From Actinomycetes bacterium (lineage in GTDB: Bacteria > Actinomycetota > Actinomycetes > S36-B12 > GCA-2699445): a stretch of DNA of 14,581 nucleotides. How positions within the stretch are numbered: the first letter of the stretch is position 1; every line of letters starts with the position of its first letter. Below are positions 5,797 to 13,192 of the stretch, in pieces. Location of the stretch: NCBI GenBank assembly GCA_022600255.1, contig JAHZKU010000051.1, positions 1-14,581 on the forward strand. Direction: 5' to 3'. The notes under the pieces are model-generated. The model was not told where the DNA came from. It saw nothing but the letters and a program-made list of their open reading frames with translations, and did not search any database. The position numbers and the translations under genes are program-made.

Positions 5797-6090
5797 ATGA
5801 AAGAGTCCTCAAGTTCCGCCGGTGCCGTGTCTCCCCCGAAGATCCCACCGCTAGACGTGGATGGTGTCGGGGCGGTGATTGTCGGTACCGTCTTGTTCGC
5901 CGTTGGTTTTGTGGTGTTGTTGTTCTTTCAGACGCCGTTAGCGCAAGCGGACGCGAGTTGGTGGCTGATTGTGATGGCGGTGGGGTTTGGCCTGGGGCTA
6001 CTAGCCCTGCTGTACACCACGCGGCGGCGGCGTGTGTACCGCGCGGCTGCGGCCAAGGGTGAACAAGCGGTGGGAGGCCGCCATGAGTGA
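5797..6090 (+). CDS. DUF2530 family membrane protein
   Basis: A 97-residue protein with a Pro-rich head (PPKIPPLDVDG at 13-23), two transmembrane helices (about 24-45 and 55-73), a WW pair before the second helix, and an Arg-rich cytoplasmic end TTRRRRVYR. This layout is that of DUF2530, a small actinobacterial family of unknown function. GAGGA just before the ATG is a plausible ribosome-binding site. The last codons overlap the next gene by 8 nt, so it and the dehydrogenase are probably cotranscribed and translationally coupled. The family call rests on remembered pattern and gene size. Confidence 0.8.
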   Translation: MKESSSSAGAVSPPKIPPLDVDGVGAVIVGTVLFAVGFVVLLFFQTPLAQADASWWLIVMAVGFGLGLLALLYTTRRRRVYRAAAAKGEQAVGGRHE

Positions 6091-6904
6091 GCGTGCCCAG
6101 AACGCCGTGGACTGCCTAGCCCCGGGCTGTCTCACCGGTCGCGTGGCTTGGGTGAGCGGTGCAGGTACCGGGATCGGGCGAGAAACAGCGGTCGCCTTGG
6201 CCAAACTCGGAGCCGAGGTCTGGTGTGTTGGGCGTCGAGCCGAACCCCTAGAGGAGACGTGTGAACTGATCAACGCGTCTGGTCCAGACAAGTCCGCAAA
6301 GGCTGTCTCAACAGACGTCAGAGACGAACACGCCGTGACGTCAGCCTTGGACCAGATTCTGGCGGAATCTGCGCGTATTGACCTGGTGGTCAACAATGCT
6401 GGCGGGCAGTTCATCTCCCAAGCGGAGAGTATTTCGGAGAAAGGCTACCGGGCAGTGACCCGCCTGAACATGGATGCGGTGTGGCGGGTGACCACCCAGA
6501 TCGCACAACGCTCGATGATCCCGAACGGTTATGGCAAGGTTGTGTCGATCACCATGACGCCGCGGCGCGGCATGCCCGGCATGGCACACTCCTCCGCGGC
6601 GCGAGCGGGTGTGGAGAGCCTGACATCCACTTGGGCGCAGGAATGGGGCAAGTACGGGGTTCGAACGGCAGCCGTGGCTCCCGGCGTCGTACACACTCCG
6701 TCGTGGGAGGAGCGCTACCAGCTAGATCCCGCTGTCATCGGAAACATTGTGCCGCTACGACGACTGCAACGCCCCGACGAAGTGGCGGCCATCACAGCCT
6801 TCCTGTTGTCGCCGGCCGGAGACTACATCACCGGTCAAACAATCGTTGCTGACGGAGGCTGGGATTTGATCGGACCCATCGCGGCTTTGAACCCCGGTCT
6901 GTAG
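6083..6904 (+). CDS. Short-chain dehydrogenase/reductase with non-canonical active site (dienoyl-CoA reductase-like)
   Basis: NAD(P)-dependent SDR of 273 residues. Cofactor motifs: VSGAGTGIGRE (24-34) and LVVNNAGG (101-108). The catalytic segment is GMAHSSAARAGVESL: the usual Tyr of YxxxK is Ser170, preceded by His169, and the Lys is Arg174. A Tyr-less segment with a preceding His is seen in 2,4-dienoyl-CoA reductases and in AtuG/citronellol-type SDRs, suggesting a fatty-acyl-CoA or isoprenoid substrate rather than a plain alcohol dehydrogenase. The C-terminal GQTIVADGGWDLIG is a normal SDR ending. I chose ATG 6083 because GGGAGG lies 5 nt upstream and translation would be coupled to the DUF2530 gene (8-nt overlap); the frame is open to 6032, but those residues look unlike an SDR. 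Fold is certain; substrate is not. Confidence 0.9.
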   Translation: MSERAQNAVDCLAPGCLTGRVAWVSGAGTGIGRETAVALAKLGAEVWCVGRRAEPLEETCELINASGPDKSAKAVSTDVRDEHAVTSALDQILAESARIDLVVNNAGGQFISQAESISEKGYRAVTRLNMDAVWRVTTQIAQRSMIPNGYGKVVSITMTPRRGMPGMAHSSAARAGVESLTSTWAQEWGKYGVRTAAVAPGVVHTPSWEERYQLDPAVIGNIVPLRRLQRPDEVAAITAFLLSPAGDYITGQTIVADGGWDLIGPIAALNPGL

Positions 6905-6909
6905 CGGGG
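6892..6909 (+). terminator. Small hairpin over the SDR stop codon
   Basis: CCCCG (6892-6896) pairs with CGGGG (6905-6909) with an 8-nt loop that contains the TAG stop. No U-run. Weak candidate for termination between this gene and the convergent gene ending at 6948. Confidence 0.3.
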
Positions 6910-6947
6910 CACGTCGGCTACCTGGCCACCACCTGAACCGAGAAGCG

Positions 6948-7202
6948 TCACGCGCCGATCTGAGCGCGTTGTTTCTTGCGGTAGATCGATAGGTAGGTTG
7001 CGCCGGATCCGACGAGCGCGCCGATGCCGACCAGCGTGAAGAAGAAGCCACCAAAACCCCAGAACGCCAGTCCCAGCCCGAGGAGGAGCGTGGCGGTGCC
7101 AAACTCCCGAACGTAGTTTCGCTTGGGGTTCCCGATGGCCATCATGTAGCCACCACCGACGGCAAAGACGATCGCAAGCGTGAAGAAGAGGAACTGCAGC
7201 AT
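6948..7202 (-). CDS. Small two-to-three-helix membrane protein
   Basis: Unrecognised 84-residue membrane protein. There is a hydrophobic N-terminal helix (about 3-23), a short basic loop GNPKRNYVRE (24-33), a long glycine- and phenylalanine-rich hydrophobic region (about 36-72, probably a helical hairpin), and a basic end YRKKQR, likely cytoplasmic. TAGACT lies 6 nt before the ATG and no Shine-Dalgarno is seen, so the transcript is probably leaderless. It stands alone, convergent with the SDR gene and divergent from the gene at 7366. Confidence 0.75.
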   Translation of the reverse strand: MLQFLFFTLAIVFAVGGGYMMAIGNPKRNYVREFGTATLLLGLGLAFWGFGGFFFTLVGIGALVGSGATYLSIYRKKQRAQIGA

Positions 7203-7214
7203 ATGTCCAGTCTA
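7202..7214 (-). promoter_or_regulatory. -10 box TAGACT; leaderless start
   Basis: On the minus strand TAGACT (7214-7209) is followed by GGACAT and then ATG at 7202: 6 nt between box and start codon, with no ribosome-binding sequence. Confidence 0.5.
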
Positions 7215-7323
7215 AGCCCGAATGGGCCGGTGGCGGCCGTGGCGAGCGTCACGAGGTGGGGTGCTGCCCAGAAGTGATTGTGAGAGCGCCCCTGATCGAT
7301 GACGGATCACGGCCACCATAATC

Positions 7324-7361
7324 TACGCTGGCAACAACCGGCGGTGTTGCTACGCTGGAGG
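7324..7361 (+). promoter_or_regulatory. Promoter region with repeated TACGCTGG and an inverted repeat
   Basis: TACGCTGG occurs at 7324-7331 and 7351-7358. Between the copies, GCAACA (7331-7336) and TGTTGC (7345-7350) form an inverted repeat with an 8-nt centre. The first TACGCT is the better -10, leaving a leader of about 30 nt that contains GGAGG (7357-7361), the ribosome-binding site 4 nt before the ATG at 7366. The palindrome would then lie at or just after the transcription start and may be an operator or a leader hairpin. Confidence 0.45.
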
Positions 7362-7365
7362 TCGG

Positions 7366-8259
7366 ATGAGTAATGACAAACAAGCCGACGGGCCGGACAG
7401 TGCTGGGTCGACCGGCGAAACGCAGCCACGTTCCCCTGAGCTGCCGTCATACGATCCACCGTCCCTGCCTACGGCGCCAATCGGCCCAACGCCTTCCGCG
7501 ACCGCTGACCCGAACCCTGTCGCTGCGCAAGACGGTACGCTGAACGCCCCTCCGCCGCGAGAAGCGCCTTTCCCGGCTCCCCTTCCGCGTCGGCAGGTGC
7601 CTCTTGCCGAGATGCCGCCGCCCGCGGTGAACACCGAAACCATCGTGTTGATCGATGAGCCCGAAAGTCGGTCTGGTTCTAAACGTGTGTTCTGGGCCCT
7701 GGGTGGCGTCGCACTGTTGGCGCTGGTGCTGTTCTTGGCGGATTGGACCATCCGCAACATCGAAACGATGCAGTTGCTCACCCAGATCGAGAAATCCGAA
7801 GCAGCCATGGTTGCATTCCAGAACGGAACCGCGGCATTGGAACTGCCGGATACCTCACCCAACGGGGAACCAGACGCTGACTTGGCGGAGGATTTCGCGG
7901 CCGAGGTGGAAGCCTTGGCCAAAACGAGTGCGGCCGCGGTCGCTGCGGCGGGCAATGACGTCGCCGAGGTGAGCTTTCTGCCTTGGCACGGCAGCTTGGT
8001 TGATGCGCAGGCGGTCTATCTCACGCACAACCAGGCTTGGGTTGCTTACCTCACTGCAGGATCGAAGCAAGCCACGGTCCTGTTTGAGCCGAACAGTGCA
8101 CTCCAAACCGATATCGGAACCACTTGGGAGGCCTCCGAGATCGCAGTGCGCGCCGCGGTGCCCACACCGGCCTTCCCTGGAATCGCCGATCGTATGGATG
8201 CGATCTTCGCAGAGGAAGGCGATTCCGGGTCGTCCGGGCTGCAGGCTTCGGCTCGGTAG
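7366..8259 (+). CDS. Single-pass membrane protein with proline-rich cytoplasmic tail
   Basis: Unrecognised, 297 residues. Residues 1-104 are disordered and rich in Pro, Ala, Ser and Asp, including APPPREAPFPAPLPRR near 61-76. A transmembrane helix runs from about 108 to 126, preceded by a basic SKR, so the C-terminus is predicted to be outside. After it come a helical stalk (about 130-200), partly Ala-rich, and a probable small mixed domain (about 200-285) with FLPWHGS, AVYLTHNQAWVAYLT and ATVLFEP strands. The layout is like many actinobacterial cell-envelope proteins with a cytoplasmic scaffold tail. A ribosome-binding site GGAGG precedes the ATG by 4 nt. No domain family can be named with confidence. 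Confidence 0.78.
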   Translation: MSNDKQADGPDSAGSTGETQPRSPELPSYDPPSLPTAPIGPTPSATADPNPVAAQDGTLNAPPPREAPFPAPLPRRQVPLAEMPPPAVNTETIVLIDEPESRSGSKRVFWALGGVALLALVLFLADWTIRNIETMQLLTQIEKSEAAMVAFQNGTAALELPDTSPNGEPDADLAEDFAAEVEALAKTSAAAVAAAGNDVAEVSFLPWHGSLVDAQAVYLTHNQAWVAYLTAGSKQATVLFEPNSALQTDIGTTWEASEIAVRAAVPTPAFPGIADRMDAIFAEEGDSGSSGLQASAR

Positions 8260-8308
8260 CGACCTTGATGCTGGGCAGCTGGCCGCAGGGAGCTCTCCGA
8301 CCGGTAGT

Positions 8309-8343
8309 CCCGCCCCGGCCAGGGTCGCTGGCAGCAAGGCGGG
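8309..8343. terminator. Hairpin between convergent genes, possible bidirectional terminator
   Basis: An outer stem CCCGCC/GGCGGG (8309-8314 with 8338-8343) encloses an inner stem GCCAG/CTGGC (8318-8322 with 8328-8332). It lies in the 94-bp gap between the ends of the gene at 7366 and mrp. There is no U-tract in either direction, so the strength is uncertain. Confidence 0.45.
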
Positions 8344-8353
8344 CCCTGTCCGG

Positions 8354-9490
8354 CTATTTGCGCATTGGTGTGACGCCCAGATCCATTCCCACGAGTTTGC
8401 GCTTGCGACCTAGGAGAGTGCCTGCGATGTCGCCAATTTGCATCGCGGCTGGGGAGCCGGGCTCGGAAACGACAAGTGGCTTGCCATCGTCGCCTCCGGA
8501 CCGAAGCCGGACGTCGAACGGCACTTTCCCTAGTAAGGGGACTTCCGTGCCGAGCGCCATGGACAGCTGTTCGGAGACCTTGCGGCCACCGCCACTGCCA
8601 AACATGTCGATGGGTTCGCCGCAATGCGGGCAACCGAAAGCGCTCATATTCTCGATCACCCCAGCCACCCGTTGCTTGGTTTGCTGCGCCAGCATGCCTG
8701 ATCGCACCGCAACCTCCGCTGCGGCCAACTGCGGCGTGGTCGCAATCACGAGTTCTGCCTGCGGCAGCAGTTGCGCTGTTGACATCGCGACATCGCCGGT
8801 TCCGGGCGGCAGGTCCATCAACAGGACGTCGAGGTCGCTCCAGTACACGTCGGTCAGAAACTGCTCCAATGCGCGATGCAGCATTGGCCCACGGAATGCG
8901 ACCGGCTCAGAGGAGCCGCCTTTCTTGAAAGGCAACATCGAGATAGCCCGCACACCGTTCGCTTCTGGGGGCAATAACATGCCGTCGACCACCGTGGGCG
9001 GCCGATCAATGCCTAACATGCCAGGAATGGAGTGGCCGTAGATATCGGCATCCAGGATTCCCACGCTGCGCCCAGCCTGGGCCATAGCCACTGCCAGATT
9101 CACGGTGATGGAGGACTTGCCCACTCCACCCTTTCCTGAGGCAATCGCGTAGATCTTGGTGGTGCTGGTTGGGCTGTTGAAAGAGATCGTCCGACCGGGC
9201 CCCCGGAGCGTCTCTTTCAGCGCAGCGCGCTGCTCGTCGTTCATGACGTCGAGTTGCACGCGCACATCTGTGACACCGGGAACCGTGAGCGCGGCTTCCT
9301 TGACCGATGTCGTGAGGGTCTCGCGCATGGGACAACTGGCGACGGTGAGCAGGATGGTGACTAGGGCGGCACCCTGCTCCCCTACCTGGACATCTCCCAC
9401 CATGCCTAAATCCGTGATGGGTTTGTGAATCTCAGGATCGTTCACTTCGGCGAGGGCGGTGGTAATCGCTGCGGCGATATCAGAGCTCAT
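8354..9490 (-). CDS. mrp: Mrp/NBP35-type Fe-S cluster carrier ATPase
   Basis: Soluble P-loop protein thought to bind and transfer Fe-S clusters to target proteins. The 378 residues begin with a MIP18/DUF59-type domain (about 1-95, with DPEIHKPITDLGMV and Cys53 in ASCP), then a ParA/MinD-like ATPase with deviant Walker A SGKGGVGKSS (118-127), DADIYGHS (148-154), LLMDLPPGTGD (223-233), and the cluster-binding pair CPHC (Cys287, Cys290). I use ATG 9490, giving MSSDIAAAITTALAE, because TATCCT lies 6 nt upstream; the frame is open to 9541, but that extension would include the promoter. It is separated from the upstream operon by 132 bp and is probably transcribed on its own. It is convergent with the gene at 7366. 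Confidence 0.95.
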   Translation of the reverse strand: MSSDIAAAITTALAEVNDPEIHKPITDLGMVGDVQVGEQGAALVTILLTVASCPMRETLTTSVKEAALTVPGVTDVRVQLDVMNDEQRAALKETLRGPGRTISFNSPTSTTKIYAIASGKGGVGKSSITVNLAVAMAQAGRSVGILDADIYGHSIPGMLGIDRPPTVVDGMLLPPEANGVRAISMLPFKKGGSSEPVAFRGPMLHRALEQFLTDVYWSDLDVLLMDLPPGTGDVAMSTAQLLPQAELVIATTPQLAAAEVAVRSGMLAQQTKQRVAGVIENMSAFGCPHCGEPIDMFGSGGGRKVSEQLSMALGTEVPLLGKVPFDVRLRSGGDDGKPLVVSEPGSPAAMQIGDIAGTLLGRKRKLVGMDLGVTPMRK

Positions 9491-9502
9491 GTTGCGAGGA
9501 TA
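9490..9502 (-). promoter_or_regulatory. -10 box TATCCT for mrp; leaderless start
   Basis: On the minus strand TATCCT (9502-9497) is followed by CGCAAC and ATG at 9490, a 6-nt spacing. No Shine-Dalgarno is present. The -35 is not evident. The 9503-9622 remainder of the gap shows only a CAGGATCCTG palindrome at 9599-9608. Confidence 0.55.
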
Positions 9503-9622
9503 CGCGGCTCGCCAAACCCCATAAAACTGCCGGATTCGCAAGGGCAGGCCTTGAGGTGGGGCCAGGCCATCTGGACGGCGCTGACTGCGTGACTGATCCA
9601 GGATCCTGTCCCAATGGCTGGG

Positions 9623-11302
9623 CTAGTCGGTATCAACAAGCACCGCGCGCAAGATCTCCGCCGCGGTGGTGCGTTGCTGCGTCGCCAACGCGACAGCACG
9701 GTGCAGCAGTGGTTCCCATCCGGAGTCCCGAGCGACCGCGGCAATCCTGTCCGCATCCGCATCCTCGAGGATTGCCCGCCGCACTGCGCCGGTGACGCGC
9801 AGCACCTCAAAGACGCCAGTGCGGCCGCGGTAGCCGGTGTTGTCGCAGGCTTTGCAGCCGGGTCCCCAAACCAGCTGGGCGCACTGCTCTGGGGTTAACC
9901 CGAGGCGACGAATCGTGTCCGGATCTGGCGGGGTAGGTCTCATACAGCTGCGACACGGAATCCGGACGAGTCGTTGGGCCACCACCAACGTCAGGGAACT
10001 CGCGATGAGGTAGTTCGGGATTCCCATCTCCAGCAGCCGTCGCACGGATGCAGGCGCATCCAGGGTGTGCATGGTGCTCATGACGAGGTGGCCAGTGAGC
10101 GACGCCCGCACCGCCATCTGTCCGGTCTCCACATCGCGAATCTCGCCCACCATGATCACATCGGGGTCTTGCCGCAACGCGGACCGGAGGGCAGCGCTGA
10201 ACGTCAGCTCGATCTGGTCGTTGATGTGCACCTGCGTCACCCCGTCGAGTTGCATCTCAACGGGGTCTTCCAGGGTGATCGCGTTTCGATCTTGCGCAAC
10301 CGCCGCGGTCAGGGCGCTGTAGAGCGTGTTGGACTTACCTGCCCCGGTGGGTCCGGTTACCAACAAGAACCCTTGCGGTCGCACCATCACGGCTGTAACG
10401 GACTGCACTTGTTCTGGTGTCATGCCCAGTTGTGTCAGGGTGGGCAACTCCTCCTGAGTGGGAAGCAGCCGCAGGACCAGTTTCTCCCCGTGAATGGTGG
10501 GAAGCGCGGAAACCCGGACATCCATTCGATGCCCAGCCACATCGATCTGGGTCCGACCGTCTTGCGGACGGCGCCGTTCCATGACACTCAACCCGCTCAG
10601 GATCTTCAGTCGAGTGACGATCGAGCTAAGAGAACTACTTGGTAGTCGCAGGAGTTCTTGCATGACGCCGTCAATCCGGAGCCGGACCCGCACCTCTGTA
10701 CTCATTGGCTCGATGTGGATGTCCGAGGCCTTGCGGCGAGCCGCCGTGCGCAGAATCTGATTGACGATCTCAACCGCACCCCCGGATCCGGTCGGTTCCA
10801 GTGCCTCTGGGACGTCCTGTGGGAGGTCGTCTAGGAAACGCTCGACCGCGTCTTCTTGACCGGCATCTCCCCAGATCCGGGAAACCTCCGCCTCGATCTG
10901 AGATGCCGGGGCAACGACTGGGATCACTTTGAGTCCCTGCAGGCGCGATTTGACCTCGTCCAATGCAACGACGTCTACCGGGTCGGACACCGCCACGGTG
11001 ACTTCGTGCTCACTTCGGTGGAACGGCAGGATGAGGTACCGCTCACAAATCGCGTGTGGCAGGATTCGGGCGGCCCCCCGGTCAATCTGGACGGAATCAA
11101 GGTTGACGGTAGGCATGTTGTGAACCGCGCCCAAGGCCGATGCAAGCATGGGCTCATCAATCAGCCTCTCCCTAACGAGGAGTCGACCAATGCGCTCGGG
11201 TCTGCCGTCGCTGGCTTGCTGTTTGACCAGGGCCGCTTGCAGATCATCCGGCGCAATGGCGCCCCACTCCAGCAGCACGTCTCCGATTCGGGGTCTGGTC
11301 AT
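9623..11302 (-). CDS. GspE/PilB-family assembly ATPase with MshEN-like N-terminus
   Basis: Hexameric ATPase of the type that drives type II secretion or type IV pilus extension. The 559 residues hold an N-terminal MshEN-like domain (about 1-145), a linker, and the T2SS/T4P ATPase domain with Walker A GPTGAGKSNT (317-326, Lys323), Asp box ITLEDPVE (342-349), Walker B DVIMVGEIRD (381-390), His box TGHLVMSTMHT (403-413) and a four-cysteine zinc motif (Cys450, 453, 483, 486). The MshEN repeats are RIGDVLLEWGAIAPDDLQAALVKQQ, a good match at 5-29, and a weaker copy at 37-61 lacking the central Gly (Arg46) and terminal Gln, so c-di-GMP binding is possible but unproven. Its ATG overlaps the stop of the DUF1003 gene by 4 nt and has no clear ribosome-binding site, hence it is the third gene of that operon. 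No pilin, PilC/GspF, PilT or prepilin-peptidase gene is in the window. Confidence 0.93.
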   Translation of the reverse strand: MTRPRIGDVLLEWGAIAPDDLQAALVKQQASDGRPERIGRLLVRERLIDEPMLASALGAVHNMPTVNLDSVQIDRGAARILPHAICERYLILPFHRSEHEVTVAVSDPVDVVALDEVKSRLQGLKVIPVVAPASQIEAEVSRIWGDAGQEDAVERFLDDLPQDVPEALEPTGSGGAVEIVNQILRTAARRKASDIHIEPMSTEVRVRLRIDGVMQELLRLPSSSLSSIVTRLKILSGLSVMERRRPQDGRTQIDVAGHRMDVRVSALPTIHGEKLVLRLLPTQEELPTLTQLGMTPEQVQSVTAVMVRPQGFLLVTGPTGAGKSNTLYSALTAAVAQDRNAITLEDPVEMQLDGVTQVHINDQIELTFSAALRSALRQDPDVIMVGEIRDVETGQMAVRASLTGHLVMSTMHTLDAPASVRRLLEMGIPNYLIASSLTLVVAQRLVRIPCRSCMRPTPPDPDTIRRLGLTPEQCAQLVWGPGCKACDNTGYRGRTGVFEVLRVTGAVRRAILEDADADRIAAVARDSGWEPLLHRAVALATQQRTTAAEILRAVLVDTD

Positions 11303-11898
11303 GGCTGATTGCGTCCGGGTGGGCGCCCGGTGCGACGCGGGCTACGCGGACCTGACGACCCGCTCTGCTCTGTGGAGTCGCCGACGTCAGCGCCGGCATC
11401 GCGGTCATCTTCGATGTCCTGTAGCAAGTCGCGGAGCTCACTACGGACAAAGTCTCGTGTTGCCACTTCACCGAGTGCCGTGCGCAAAGCGGCGATTTCA
11501 CGCATGAGGTATTCGGTGTCGGCCAACAGTCTGTCGGCACGGTCGCGGTCTTCGGTGTATTGCACCCGGTCCCGGTCGGACTGTCTGTTCTGCGCCAGCA
11601 GAATCAGCGGTGCTGCATAGGAGGCTTGCAGCGACAGTAGGAGCACCATAAACAAGAACGGGTAGGGGTCGGCCTTCCATTCCTCGGGTGCAAACACATT
11701 GTAAAGAACCCAAACCAAGATCACGGCAGTCATCCAGGCGATGAAGCTCCAGGAGCCGATGTAGCGGGCCACCCGTTCACTGAGGCGACCGAATCGCTCC
11801 GGGTCGTACTGCAGCCGCGTGGGACTACGGTCCAACGGTTGATTCAGTGTGTTGAAATCAGCGTCTTGCCCCCGAGTCGCCTCGCGATCCTCAGCCAT
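11299..11898 (-). CDS. DUF1003 membrane protein
   Basis: A 199-residue protein of the DUF1003 family, whose function is not established. The conserved core is clear: ERVARYIGSWSFIAWMT (41-57), first transmembrane helix about 49-69, ADPYPFLFMVLLLSLQASYAAPLILLAQNRQSDRDR around the second helix (about 80-102) and its downstream signature. A charged helical stretch follows (about 104-165), probably coiled coil, and then a disordered Ser/Gly/Arg/Pro tail. Its start lies 8 nt inside the preceding PRC/MgtE-N/CBS gene, and its stop overlaps the ATPase start by 4 nt, so all three are translated from one message. Pairing with a CBS/MgtE-N protein is a recurrent actinobacterial arrangement as far as I recall, which suggests a joint role in divalent-metal handling. 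Confidence 0.92.
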   Translation of the reverse strand: MAEDREATRGQDADFNTLNQPLDRSPTRLQYDPERFGRLSERVARYIGSWSFIAWMTAVILVWVLYNVFAPEEWKADPYPFLFMVLLLSLQASYAAPLILLAQNRQSDRDRVQYTEDRDRADRLLADTEYLMREIAALRTALGEVATRDFVRSELRDLLQDIEDDRDAGADVGDSTEQSGSSGPRSPRRTGRPPGRNQP

Positions 11899-13192
11899 CG
11901 CTCAGCCCTGTCTGCTCGGCGGACGGTAGTGGGGTGCTCGCGGTCTCCCCGTCGCTGCGGATCTCCATGTCGCGCCAGTTGGCTGGCAGCATGTGGTCCA
12001 GCACGTCGTCCACGGTCACGGCCCCAATCAGGTGCCCACCTTCATCCACGACAGGTACTGCGACCAAGTTGTAACTGGCAAAGTACCGGGTCACGTCGGC
12101 CAACGGCGTCTCCGGCGAAATGGGCGTCAGCTCGGAGTCCACGATTGCCGATACTAGTGTGCTCGGTGGTTCCCGAAGGAGGGCTTGTATGTGGGCAGCT
12201 CCCAAGTAGCGCCCAGTGGGTGTCTCGGTGGGGGGTCGAACGACATAGACCTGTGACGCTAGGGCGGGAGAAAGGTCCTCTTGGCGGGCGATTGCTAGGG
12301 CTTCGGAGATGGTGGAATCAGCGTTGAGGATCACCGGCTCTGTAGTCATCAGGCCCCCGGCCGTGCGCCCGCCATAGGAAAGCAACCGCCGGATATCGTC
12401 CGCGTCATCGGGCTCCATGGTCTGCAGCAACCTGCTGGCTTGCGTCGGCTCGAGTTCGGATATCAGGTCAGTCGCATCGTCAGGGGACATCTCCTCCAAG
12501 ACATCCGCGGCCCTTTCGAGGTCTAGCACCCCGAGGATCTCCACTTGATCTTCCTCGGGCATTTCCTCCAGAAGTTCCGCGAGCATACGATCATCGAGGG
12601 CCCGAGCCACCTGCAGGCGCCGACCTAGCGGAAGATCTCGCAGGGTCTTGGCTGCATCGGCTGGCTTCATCTCGTCGATCTGGCCGATCAGGCTCTCCGC
12701 GCCTTGGTTGGGGTCTGTGCCGGTGAGGCCGTTCACTTCATCCCACGGCACCACGAAGGACTCAGACTTTCGGCCGAATCCGCCGCCTCGCCGCACGTAG
12801 TAGTCGCTGACGTGCCAATCCATCGCCCGATCGGGTTGAATCGCCACATCCACAATCTGGACGCTGGTGTTGTTTTCGGCCAGCGTGACTTTCCTGTCCA
12901 GCAGTTCGCCCCCAACCAGAATCTCGTTGGGCCGTTGCTCGAAACGCCGCAGGTTTACCATGCCGGAAACCACCACTTGGCCAGAGGCGAACGAGCGGAC
13001 CTTGCCGATGGGTAAGAAGATACGACGGCGGGGCGGCACCTCCACGATGAGACCTAGCACCCGTGGTGGCTTGCTATGCGTATGTCTGGCCACGACGACA
13101 TCGCGAATCTTGCCGACCTTGTCGCCGTTAGGGTCGAAGACCGGCAGTTTTGCTAGTCGCGCCAGGAAGACGCGCGTCTTATTGCCACTCAC
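11891..13192 (-). CDS. PRC-barrel / MgtE-N / CBS-pair protein lacking the MgtE channel
   Basis: A soluble multidomain protein of 433 residues. Order: PRC-barrel-type domain (about 5-90, with LPVFDPNGDKVGKIRDVVV), a second similar half (about 92-155), MgtE intracellular N domain of helical repeats (about 165-275, with MPEEDQVEIL, LDLERAADVLEEM, LEPTQASRLLQTM and LLSYGGRTAGGLMTTEP), and a CBS pair (about 283-400). In MgtE channels these N and CBS domains sense Mg2+ and are followed by five transmembrane helices; here the chain ends shortly after CBS2, so there is no channel domain. It may regulate a partner such as the adjacent DUF1003 protein. Start GTG at 13192 is 6 nt after a -10 box. First gene of a three-gene overlapping operon. 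Confidence 0.9.
   Translation of the reverse strand: MSGNKTRVFLARLAKLPVFDPNGDKVGKIRDVVVARHTHSKPPRVLGLIVEVPPRRRIFLPIGKVRSFASGQVVVSGMVNLRRFEQRPNEILVGGELLDRKVTLAENNTSVQIVDVAIQPDRAMDWHVSDYYVRRGGGFGRKSESFVVPWDEVNGLTGTDPNQGAESLIGQIDEMKPADAAKTLRDLPLGRRLQVARALDDRMLAELLEEMPEEDQVEILGVLDLERAADVLEEMSPDDATDLISELEPTQASRLLQTMEPDDADDIRRLLSYGGRTAGGLMTTEPVILNADSTISEALAIARQEDLSPALASQVYVVRPPTETPTGRYLGAAHIQALLREPPSTLVSAIVDSELTPISPETPLADVTRYFASYNLVAVPVVDEGGHLIGAVTVDDVLDHMLPANWRDMEIRSDGETASTPLPSAEQTGLSDG

Noticed and set aside
6001..6414. 137-codon minus-strand frame over the DUF2530/SDR junction
   Set aside because: Overlaps two well-supported genes on the other strand and shows no domain.
8124..9041. 305-codon open frame on the plus strand over mrp
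   Set aside because: Antisense to Mrp with all its motifs intact; composition (Ser/Arg/Pro-rich) is typical of a shadow frame.
9491..9541. N-terminal extension of Mrp
   Set aside because: It would place the TATCCT -10 box inside the coding sequence; the family's N-terminus begins at the ATG at 9490.
9599..9608. CAGGATCCTG palindrome between the ATPase gene and mrp
   Set aside because: A 10-bp palindrome with no loop in high-GC DNA is common by chance and is not placed at a promoter or start.
9974..10645. 223-codon open frame on the plus strand inside the GspE/PilB gene
   Set aside because: His/Gln/Arg-rich shadow opposite the ATPase's catalytic boxes, with no independent support.
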